From IMG/VR virus record IMGVR_UViG_3300025138_000066, positions 1-49,667 of that record: a stretch of DNA of 49,667 nt; one strand, 5' to 3'. The notes beneath the pieces are model-generated. The model did not search any database, was not told the DNA's origin, and saw nothing but the letters and a program-made list of their open reading frames with translations. The position numbers and the translations under genes were made by a program. Below are positions 22,814 through 30,300 of this stretch, in pieces (position 1 is the first letter of the stretch; every line of letters starts with the position of its first letter). The DNA comes from a virus.

Positions 22814-23118
22814 TGAGTAATTTAAAAAGCATACAACACATAACCAAAGACAATCCTAATAGATGGTTTATAGTAACCAACTCAGATTTAGAAACAGGAT
22901 TTGTAATATTTGGTAATGTTGGGCCTATTAATGAAACAGAACTTAATACAGGTCAACCAAATATATATACTTTTTTAACAGAAGATGAGTTAGAAGCGTA
23001 TGTAGATAATATAGCAGGCGCACGATATTATCAAACCTCTGTAGAAGATAGCTCTCCTAAGTTTCAATTACCGTCTGAAAAATATGAACCTATAATTCCT
23101 GATCTAGATGTCGACTAA
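22813..23118 (+). CDS. Small protein following the adhesin (101 aa)
   Basis: ATG 22813 overlaps the adhesin stop (TAATG); the upstream ATG at 22783 is rejected because it lies inside the adhesin in another frame. The product (IQHITKDNPNRWFIVTNSDLE, FVIFGNVGPINETELNTG, FLTEDELEAYVDNIAG) is a short alpha/beta domain. Small genes at this spot behind adhesins often encode fibre assembly chaperones; no such family signature is recognised here. A 68-nt non-coding gap and a -7-like box follow. Confidence 0.5.
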   Translation: MSNLKSIQHITKDNPNRWFIVTNSDLETGFVIFGNVGPINETELNTGQPNIYTFLTEDELEAYVDNIAGARYYQTSVEDSSPKFQLPSEKYEPIIPDLDVD

Positions 23119-23160
23119 AGAATAGATAAGTATAAACACTTAAAATAAAAAAATAATTAA

Positions 23161-23168
23161 TATCTTTA
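23161..23168 (+). promoter_or_regulatory. Putative -7 box (TATCTTTA) before the lysis cassette
   Basis: Third copy of the octamer also found at 1713 and 18864, 18 nt before the first lysis gene. The copies at 1713 and 23161 share the longer context TAATATCTTTAC. It could give the lysis genes their own timing. Confidence 0.4.
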
Positions 23169-23186
23169 CAAAATAAGTTAAATAAA

Positions 23187-23504
23187 ATGACAAGTTTTCA
23201 AATAGGTTTTGACGCATTAATATCATTATTGTCAGCAGTAACGGGGGCTTTAACTGTATGGTATTCTTTGAAAGGCAAAGTAGAAATACAACAAGTTATT
23301 TTACAGAATCTTATTGCAGATATGGAAGAAATAAAAAACCATAAAAAAGAGGGACATACTCAGCTGCATAAACGTATAGATGACCTTAAAGGTCAGGTTG
23401 AACGAAATCGAGAAAAGAACGACGAATCTTTAGGAGAGCTAAAGAAAGAAATGGGGGCGATGGAAATAAGAATTATTCAAGCAATCCATGCGGTTAAAAA
23501 ATAG
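23187..23504 (+). CDS. Membrane-anchored coiled-coil protein, lysis-region (105 aa)
   Basis: An N-terminal hydrophobic segment (about residues 4-26, FDALISLLSAVTGALTVWYS) is followed by a charged helix of ~75 residues with heptad character (LIADMEEIKNHKKEGHTQLHKRI, LKGQVERNREKNDESLG, LKKEMGAMEIRIIQ). This is a type of holin-associated or antiholin-like protein; an XhlA-type protein has the reverse order (coiled coil first), so it is not a direct match. Its last 17 nt overlap the next gene. A role in lysis is inferred from position. Confidence 0.55.
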   Translation: MTSFQIGFDALISLLSAVTGALTVWYSLKGKVEIQQVILQNLIADMEEIKNHKKEGHTQLHKRIDDLKGQVERNREKNDESLGELKKEMGAMEIRIIQAIHAVKK

Positions 23505-23940
23505 TTGGTTATTAATAGTCCTATTAATAATAATCTCTTGCACTCCGCAAAGAAGGTTCACAAGGCTTATTGATAAATACCCACATCTTCTTACTACAGA
23601 TACTTTAATTATACATGATACAGTTAAAGTAACTGTTCCTAAAATAGTACATGATACTGTAGTTAGTGAGCATTTTTTTCACGAAATTACAAGAGACACA
23701 GTAGTCTTCCAAAAAGAAAGACTTACGATTAAAATATTTCACGATACTATAAGAAATAATGTATATATTAATGGTAAATGCGATACAGTAACTGTTGAAA
23801 AAATTATTGAAAGAAAGATCCCAATTAAATATTATGAAAAAACTCCGCTTTGGAAAAAAGTAATTAATTGGTTAATTGTAGCAGCAATAGCTTATGGGTT
23901 ATTTAGACTGTTTTTATTTTTAAAAAAAAAGTTATTATGA
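23488..23940 (+). CDS. Unimolecular-spanin-like outer-membrane lipoprotein (150 aa)
   Basis: The N-terminus is a lipoprotein signal with a lipobox, I-I-S-C, and the modified cysteine would be C18. The ectodomain (about 20-120) is beta-rich with HDT/RDTV repeats (LIIHDTVKVTV, KIVHDTVVSEHF, ITRDTVVFQKE, IFHDTIRNN). A C-terminal membrane segment follows (residues ~122-145, VINWLIVAAIAYGLFRLFLFL), ending in KKK. A lipid anchor in the outer membrane plus a C-terminal span in the inner membrane is the defining plan of unimolecular spanins, which fuse the two membranes in the last step of lysis. Neighbours (holin candidate, amidase) support this. Confidence 0.75.
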   Translation: MRLKNSWLLIVLLIIISCTPQRRFTRLIDKYPHLLTTDTLIIHDTVKVTVPKIVHDTVVSEHFFHEITRDTVVFQKERLTIKIFHDTIRNNVYINGKCDTVTVEKIIERKIPIKYYEKTPLWKKVINWLIVAAIAYGLFRLFLFLKKKLL

Positions 23941-24122
23941 AAAATAGATTATTCTCAAATTACGTAACTACTATATTAGGATGTTTAATTTTAGTATTTT
24001 GTGGTGTTATGATTTATACAGAAAAAGAAACAACAGAAGGTATGGCTGGATGGCTTGCTGTAGGCCTAATGTTTTTAAGATCAAAAGATAGTTTAATTGC
24101 TTTACCTGCTAAAGAAAAATAA
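23937..24122 (+). CDS. Small holin candidate (61 aa)
   Basis: ATG overlaps the spanin stop (ATGA). One clear membrane span lies at residues ~10-28 (TTILGCLILVFCGVMIYT), followed by an acidic turn (EKETTEG) and a second weaker hydrophobic stretch (MAGWLAVGLMFLR) and a charged tail. Size and two-span design fit small phage holins. It precedes the amidase, the classical holin-endolysin order. A one-span protein with another role remains possible. Confidence 0.6.
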   Translation: MKNRLFSNYVTTILGCLILVFCGVMIYTEKETTEGMAGWLAVGLMFLRSKDSLIALPAKEK

Positions 24123-24123
24123 A

Positions 24124-24204
24124 TTGGAAGTATTTGGATACCTTGTAATGATATTCTTAGCGTATCCAATAGCTGCATTAATAATAAAGTCATGGAAAAA
24201 ATAA
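24124..24204 (+). CDS. Candidate TTG-start membrane micro-ORF (26 aa)
   Basis: From TTG 24124 to TAA 24204 the frame reads LEVFGYLVMIFLAYPIAALIIKSWKK: a single hydrophobic helix with a basic end (the TTG would be read as Met). It fills the otherwise empty gap between holin candidate and amidase, begins one base after the previous stop and overlaps the amidase start by 13 nt. An internal ATG would leave 18 residues. It could be a lysis regulator or translational coupler. Evidence is composition and fit only. Confidence 0.4.
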   Translation: MEVFGYLVMIFLAYPIAALIIKSWKK

Positions 24205-24881
24205 TTACATGCCCACACTGTAATACGGATTTTGATATGTCTATCACACCTCGTACTGAGGGGTCTAAATATTTATGGATCCTCGATAACGGTCACGGAG
24301 GTATGATAAGTGGAGTATATCAAACACCAGGTAAAAGATCTCCAGTATGGCCAGATGGTACACAGCTTTTTGAGGGAGAATTTAACAGAGCTATTGTGGA
24401 CAGACTAGTTAAAAAATGTGAAGCTAATAATATTGACTATATTAATCTAGTAGCTACTCCTAAAGATGTAAGTTTATCCGAAAGAGTTACTACTGCTAAT
24501 AGATTAGCTAAGTCCTCTGAGAAGCCTTGTATATATGTAAGCATACACGCAAATGGATATACTGATGAGTCAGCAAATGGGTGGTGTGTATATACTTCTG
24601 TAGGAGAAACTAAATCTGATTATATAGCAACAGTGTTATATGAAAAAGCTGACGCTGAGTTTCCTGAAAGAAAAATGAGACCAGACACTTATAGAGATGG
24701 AGATGTAGATCAAGAATCTAATTTTTATGTTATTGCTAATACTACTATGCCTGCTATATTATCAGAAAATTTCTTTATGACTAATTCTAAAGAATGTCAC
24801 GAAATACTTATGAGTGAATCAGGTAGAGACAGAGTTGCTAAGATACATTTTGAAATGATTCAACAATTAGAAAATGGCTAG
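24192..24881 (+). CDS. N-acetylmuramoyl-L-alanine amidase (endolysin)
   Basis: A zinc amidase of the Amidase_3 type that cuts between MurNAc and L-Ala of peptidoglycan. Expected residues are visible in order: H35 (LDNGHGG), a glutamate at 61 or 63 (LFEGEFNR), H119 (VSIHANG) as zinc ligands and catalytic E192 (LSENFFM). A short N-terminal region holds one CPHC pair (C7, C10), a half zinc knuckle not needed for catalysis. No signal peptide, so it needs a holin for access to the wall. It overlaps the following micro-gene by 8 nt. Confidence 0.9.
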   Translation: MEKIITCPHCNTDFDMSITPRTEGSKYLWILDNGHGGMISGVYQTPGKRSPVWPDGTQLFEGEFNRAIVDRLVKKCEANNIDYINLVATPKDVSLSERVTTANRLAKSSEKPCIYVSIHANGYTDESANGWCVYTSVGETKSDYIATVLYEKADAEFPERKMRPDTYRDGDVDQESNFYVIANTTMPAILSENFFMTNSKECHEILMSESGRDRVAKIHFEMIQQLENG

Positions 24882-25005
24882 ATTAATAGAAAACGAAAAG
24901 AAACAGTCTAAGATTAAAAGGCCGCTTATTCACGCTAAAGCAAAGACTTCTAATCTAAAAACATCTAAGAACTATAAAAAGAAATATAGAGGTCAAGGCC
25001 GATAA
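24874..25005 (+). CDS. Tiny highly basic protein (43 aa)
   Basis: ATG 24874 overlaps the amidase stop (ATGGCTAG) and the frame closes with TAA at 25003-25005. The product begins MARLIENEKKQSKIKRP and ends NYKKKYRGQGR, with about 16 Lys/Arg in 43 residues and no hydrophobic core. Such a peptide would bind nucleic acid or acidic surfaces and may be packaged with DNA, but no family is recognised. The tight overlap and intact frame support a real gene. Confidence 0.6.
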   Translation: MARLIENEKKQSKIKRPLIHAKAKTSNLKTSKNYKKKYRGQGR

Positions 25006-25022
25006 AAGTCGAAAATAAATCA

Positions 25023-25030
25023 TATATTTG
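25023..25030 (+). promoter_or_regulatory. Putative -7 box (TATATTTG) before the neck gene
   Basis: Exact TAnnTTTG match, 5 nt before the ATG at 25036, so the transcript would be leaderless. Same octamer as at 2286-2293. No -33 TTTG is evident. Confidence 0.4.
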
Positions 25031-25035
25031 TTACT

Positions 25036-25767
25036 ATGCTAACTTTAGAAGATCTTCAGGCACAAATAGATGAATCGTTATCAATTAACTCTATAGAGTC
25101 CTCATATTCATTTGATTTTTACACAGATTTAATTAATCAACAAAGATCATTATGGCTAAGAAACGAATATAATAAAAATCGTCGAATAGATCCATATGTG
25201 CTACAAAATCTTAATTGTTTAGAATTAGAATTAGTTAATCCTATAGATTGCTGCATTACTGTACCAGATGCATGTAAAATTCTTAGAACTAAAAAGAAAA
25301 TTCCTAATACAATAGAGTTATACTTTAAAAAAGGTATAGCAGCTGTAGGTCCTGCAGATATAACTAAACCTAGATTTGTAGTAATAGATTATTCTAGAGT
25401 TCCTTTTGTAGGTCACGGACGAACTACGCAAAGAGCTATTTATACATTTTTGTATGACGAGTATATGTATGTAATTAGCAGAGACGCTGCTATTAAAAAC
25501 ATTAAATACATAACTCTTAGAGGAATATTTGAAGATCCTACTAGTTTACTTAATTATGTAGACTGTGTAGACGGTACTACATGTTGGAGTACTAGTAAAC
25601 CATATCCTATTAATCAATGGATGTGGACATATATTAAACCAATTATTTTACAAGAATTAATGCAAAAAGGTGCAAATGCATTCGACGATATGAACGACGC
25701 ACAAGATGCTAGATCACAAGGTATGAGAGCAGCACCTCAACAGCAACAACAGCAACCTCAACAATAA
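25036..25767 (+). CDS. Neck / ring protein of the tail (243 aa)
   Basis: It has an N-terminal helix pair (TLEDLQAQIDESLSINSIE; FYTDLINQQRSLWLRNEYNKN), a beta-rich centre (PFVGHGRTTQRAIYTFLYDE, IKYITLRGIFEDPTSL) and a C-terminal helix (YIKPIILQELMQKGANAFDDMNDA), ending in a Gln/Pro tail. This is the plan of crAss-like head-tail ring proteins, and the following genes (IHF-like, small acidic, ring, muzzle) reproduce the crAss001 order. It probably forms a 12-fold layer below the portal. The exact ring number cannot be read from sequence. Start overlaps nothing upstream. Confidence 0.65.
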   Translation: MLTLEDLQAQIDESLSINSIESSYSFDFYTDLINQQRSLWLRNEYNKNRRIDPYVLQNLNCLELELVNPIDCCITVPDACKILRTKKKIPNTIELYFKKGIAAVGPADITKPRFVVIDYSRVPFVGHGRTTQRAIYTFLYDEYMYVISRDAAIKNIKYITLRGIFEDPTSLLNYVDCVDGTTCWSTSKPYPINQWMWTYIKPIILQELMQKGANAFDDMNDAQDARSQGMRAAPQQQQQQPQQ

Positions 25768-26288
25768 TGATAAGAGGAGCAGGTAAAATAAATGGAGATG
25801 TAAAAAAGAATGATTTTTATAAGCATTACAAAGAAAACGCTAAAGAAGAAATAATTAGCAAACCTTTATATAATGCTTTTATAAAAGAATTACTTACTGC
25901 TTTTAGTAAAGCTATTGTGCAAACAGGTTTAGAACTAAAAATAAATAAAGTAGGTAAATTAAGAATAAGAAGTAAAAAGTTAAACTTCTTTGATAAAAAC
26001 GGTAAAAGATCTAAAAGCCTAAAAGTAGATTGGAAAACTACTTGGGACTTTTGGAAAGCTAAACATCCTGATTTATCTAAAGAAGAAATAATTAATTTAA
26101 AAAATAAACAAGTTATATATCATCAAAATGATCATAGTAGCGGTGAGTTTTATGAACATTATTGGGATAAGTTAACTAATGTTTTAAAATATAAAAGTTT
26201 TTACGTCTTTAAACCGTCTAGGCAATATTCAAGATTAATTGCTCAAGTAGTTAAAGACCCAAACAGAAAAGTGTTTTATTATGGATGA
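25767..26288 (+). CDS. IHF/HU-related protein of the tail module (173 aa)
   Basis: Two N-terminal helices (KPLYNAFIKELLTAFSKAIVQTG) are followed by a strand and the basic turn KINKVGKLRIRSKKL; together they resemble the HU/IHF half-fold that crAss-like phages carry in this slot. The rest is unusual for HU: KVDWKTTWDFWKAKHPDLSKEE and a long basic C-terminal part (YYVFK-like strands, YSRLIAQVVKDPNR). It may bind DNA near the portal or act as an assembly factor rather than a chromatin protein. ATG overlaps the previous stop (TAATG). Confidence 0.55.
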   Translation: MIRGAGKINGDVKKNDFYKHYKENAKEEIISKPLYNAFIKELLTAFSKAIVQTGLELKINKVGKLRIRSKKLNFFDKNGKRSKSLKVDWKTTWDFWKAKHPDLSKEEIINLKNKQVIYHQNDHSSGEFYEHYWDKLTNVLKYKSFYVFKPSRQYSRLIAQVVKDPNRKVFYYG

Positions 26289-26565
26289 AGTAACAATGTC
26301 AATGGATGATTCAACAGGATCATCTACAGAAGTAGAAACAACAGTAAGAATTAATCGTAAAGAATTTGAAGACGGTGGATATGAAGAAGTTCGTGTAGAA
26401 GAAGTCGACGGAGGTTTTATTAAAACTGTATGTACTCGTAAAAAAGTAGATGGAGAATGGACTTATAAAGATGATAAATCTGTAACAACAGAAGACCCTC
26501 TTAAAGATAATTCTTCAGAAGGAATTGCAGATAGATTAGAAAAGGTACTTAAAAATATAGGATAA
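26281..26565 (+). CDS. Small acidic tail-module protein (94 aa)
   Basis: Not recognised. Very acidic, Ser/Thr-rich start (MDEVTMSMDDSTGSSTEVET), two beta hairpins (VRINRKEFEDGGYEEVRVEEVDG; FIKTVCTRKKVDGEWTYKDD) and a terminal helix (EGIADRLEKVLKNIG). It overlaps both neighbours by one to eight bases between the IHF-like and ring genes. A gene of this size occupies the same place in crAss001-type phages. Charge complementarity to the basic IHF-like protein just upstream suggests a partner or chaperone, which is inference. Confidence 0.5.
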   Translation: MDEVTMSMDDSTGSSTEVETTVRINRKEFEDGGYEEVRVEEVDGGFIKTVCTRKKVDGEWTYKDDKSVTTEDPLKDNSSEGIADRLEKVLKNIG

Positions 26566-27389
26566 TGTTTGCTGGTAAGACTGTTTCGTATAAAGGCATC
26601 TTAGATAAAGTAATTAGAGACTTTGGATTTAATTATGATATTCACGAAGAAGAAGGTCTTGAATGGTTAGCTGAATTTATGGCTCATACTAATGTGCCTA
26701 TGACTTTAGCTAATAACATTGCATATATTAAAATATGTGATGGTCGAGGAGAATTACCATTTGATCTTCATAAGATTGGGCAAGTATCTTTTTTAACAGG
26801 AGTAAAAAGCTGTGAAGACGCAGAGTGCGGTAATGGCCGTATGTTTCCTATGCGATGGGCAACAGATTATTTTCACAAAAGATATCATATAGATAGAAGA
26901 GATTATACATCTAGTTCTGCTCAAACATATACTGTTGAAGGTAATTTTATATTTACTTCTTTTGATAGTGGTTTTGTAGCAATGAGTTATAATGCTATTC
27001 CTACAGATAAAGATGGATATCCTACTGTGCCTGCAGAACAACAATGGTTAGAAGCAGCTTCGCATTATATAGCATTAAAAATAGCTAAAAAATTATGGAT
27101 GCAAGGCCATCTTCGTCCAGATGTTTATCAAGTTATAGAACGAGATAGAGATTGGTATTTTGCACAAGCAGTTAATCACGCTAAACAATGGAACGGAGTT
27201 GATGAAGCAGAAAGTATGCAAAATGCTACTCTTAGAACTATACCAGATACACAGGCGCACGCGAGCTTCTTTGCTAACATGCAATTGCCTGAACAACGTA
27301 ATTTTAGGCCAAAATCAGGAGCACACAGTAATACTAGTATATCTATAGTAAGCGCAAATACACAAGGAGCTAACCCTGCAACATCTTAA
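26565..27389 (+). CDS. Ring protein joining neck and muzzle (274 aa)
   Basis: Helical start (ILDKVIRDFGFNYDIHEEEGLEWLAEFM), beta domain (LPFDLHKIGQVSFLTGVKSCE, AQTYTVEGNFIFTSFDSGFVAMSY), then helices (WLEAASHYIALKIAKKLWMQG; FAQAVNHAKQWNGVDEAES) and a disordered Ser/Asn/Gln tail. This resembles the tubular or ring proteins that follow the IHF-like gene in crAss-like phages and precede the muzzle. It probably forms the last ring before the tail tip. Starts in the previous stop codon (TAATG). Confidence 0.65.
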   Translation: MFAGKTVSYKGILDKVIRDFGFNYDIHEEEGLEWLAEFMAHTNVPMTLANNIAYIKICDGRGELPFDLHKIGQVSFLTGVKSCEDAECGNGRMFPMRWATDYFHKRYHIDRRDYTSSSAQTYTVEGNFIFTSFDSGFVAMSYNAIPTDKDGYPTVPAEQQWLEAASHYIALKIAKKLWMQGHLRPDVYQVIERDRDWYFAQAVNHAKQWNGVDEAESMQNATLRTIPDTQAHASFFANMQLPEQRNFRPKSGAHSNTSISIVSANTQGANPATS

Positions 27390-27398
27390 AACTAATTC

Positions 27399-30300
27399 AT
27401 GGAAGGACATGTTAATACATATGGCGGATTAAACAAAGATGCAGCTTATGATAGTATTAAGCCAAACATGTATATTGACGCATTAGATATTAGAATATCT
27501 ACTGATAAAGGAGAATCACAAGGAGCTTTTACTAACATAAAAGGAAACGAATTATCTTTTACTATTCCTACATCAGGAACTTTTGATAATAATCCTCCTG
27601 CTACTCCTATTAACTGGACAGCTTTAAATCCTGAAATTATTGGATATGGAACAATTAGAAATACTATTGTTTTATTTGTAGCAGATGATTCAGGAAGCAA
27701 AGGTTGGATTTATAAAGTTAACTATGACGCAGCTAGTCGTGTAGCTACTGCTCCCGAATTAGTTTATTTTAGTGAATTTTTAAATTTTAAAAAACAATGG
27801 CCTATAGAAGCTTTAGGTCGTTATGAAAATGCATCTATTCAAAAAGTTTATTGGACTGATTACAATAATTTATTTAGAACAATAAATATTGCAGATCCTT
27901 TAATAAATACTTTTAATGTAAGTAATATTGATATATATCCAGACGTAAAATATACTCAGCCAATTGTAGATAATGTAAGTGGAGGAGGAGAACTTCAAAC
28001 AGGAATGTATCAAATAGCTTACCGTCTTATTACTTCTGACGGAAAAGAAACTTTAATATCTCCTCCAAGTAATATGATTCACATAGTTGCTAGCTCTGAA
28101 TTTGCTGGTGTTTCACAATATGTAGGAGATAAAGAAACAGTTAATACTTTTAAGAGCATTACTATTTCTATAGACACAAGTAATTATTTAGAATTATTTG
28201 AACAAATAGAAATTTTTAGTTTATATTATGCAAGTCCTACAGCAACTCCAATTGCTTCTTCAATAGAAATTGTAAATATTATTGATAATAATACAACAAT
28301 AATTTATCAAGGAACAGAAGATTCTATATTTGACATAGAACTATTTACTTTTGCTAGCAAAAATTTTGCATTTAAAACGTTTAAAACTGTTGCTCAAAAA
28401 GATAATTATTTAGTAGGTGCTAATATAAAATCATCTACTATTAATTTAAATGATTTATTAGAAACTGGAGAAACTTTTGAATCAAAAACTGCAAGATATA
28501 ATAATACAAGCTCTTCTATTACAGGTACTAGTTTAGAAAAAGCTTTTAATGCAGAATTTAATAAAGATAAACATTGGGATTTAAATTGGCAAACAGCTGC
28601 TAAACAATATAAATATCAATCTAACGGAACTACTTTAGGAGGACAAAGTTCTGGAACTACTCCAAATATAAAATATAGTTTTCATTTAGAACCAATGACT
28701 GTTGATGTAGATGTACAGTCTGATTTTCATAATGTGGGAGGAAATATACATTATGGATTAGATAATCATGATTTAAATGACGGATATGGAGTAAGGCCTA
28801 ATCCAGCCTCGACTATTCCTAATACAGCTTCTCCTATAGTTTCTAGTTTATTACGAGGATATAAAAGAGGAGAAACTTATAGGTTTGGTATTGTTTTTTA
28901 TACATTAAAAGGAGAAGCAACTTATGTAGAGTATATAGGAGATATTAAGTTTCCTGATATATCAGAAGCTGATGGAGCAAATAATACTTCAAACTCTCCT
29001 CATTGGCCTTTAAGTACTGTGTATGATGGCACAACAGGTACTATAGGTAAAATAGGGCAACCTATTACAGTAGGATTAAACTTAGGAATAAAATTTGATA
29101 TAGATTTTAGTTCTTGTTCTAATTTATTAAAAAAGATTAATGGGTTTCAAATAGTTAGAGTAGATAGAGAAAATAGTGACAAAAGAAGATTGTGTCAAGG
29201 AATTATGAGTCCTTATGGAAATGTAAAAGTTCCTTCTACTGGTAGTGATCCTGCTCCTGAAAATTATGATTTTAGAAAAAACAACAGCATAAATGAAGTG
29301 CTGCATCAATTTAATACACCTCGTACTTGGAAATATAGTTTTGGGGCTGTTAGCTCATTTCCAAATAGTGGCGTAGATTCTTATGTATCAACTAGTGTAG
29401 ATATTGGAAATGATACTATGAAATATTTTATAGATGACCAAGATAATAGTGCAGTAGGTTCACCACATACTAATTACTCAACACTTTTTAATTTTAATTC
29501 TGCTGGTGAAACTGGAGCATTAACTAATACTATAATTAAATCTCAATATTTAGCTTTTTATTCTCCAGAAATATCTTATAATTTTAATAATATTCCTGAC
29601 TTAGCTATTAATGCTGCTAACAATGCTTCTTTATTAGTAACAGGATGTTATACTGCAGTAAGTAGTCCTGTTCCTGGATCAACACAAAATTCAGGAGATT
29701 ACAGAGAAGAATTTTTTAAAACTGGAGGACCGCAAGCATCAGCCATATCAGGCAATAACAGTACTTTTATTTGGGATGCTACTTATAAATTTAGAAGAGT
29801 AGGTCCTGTAAGTTTTAATAGTATTGAAAATATTAGAAAAATTAAAAGCTCTACTTACTTTGATATGCGAGATAGTACTAATGTGACTATTGATACTAAG
29901 ATAGAACAATTTCCTGACGATAACCAAAGAATAGCTTTATCAGGAACAAATCTTAAACCTAAAATGTCAGGAAGAGATATTATAGATGCTTCAAAGAGTG
30001 ATTCAGGGCAACCTAATGATTTAGTATTAAATGGTAATGGAGCTACTTATTTAAGAAATTATTTTGCATATATAGGAGCAAAAGTAAACAGTAATCAAAA
30101 TGGTGACAATGCTTTAAATAAACCTTCTGATGGTACAGGGTCTGGTCCTAATAATAGATCAGGAGCAGTAGCTAGAGCAGGAACTAATATTTCAGTATTA
30201 GTAGATACTTTTGCTGTAGACCCTTTAGATTCTACTGTTACATATAATAGTCCAGGAACAGATAAACCTTTGAGAGATTATTTTTTATTTGAAGGAAATA

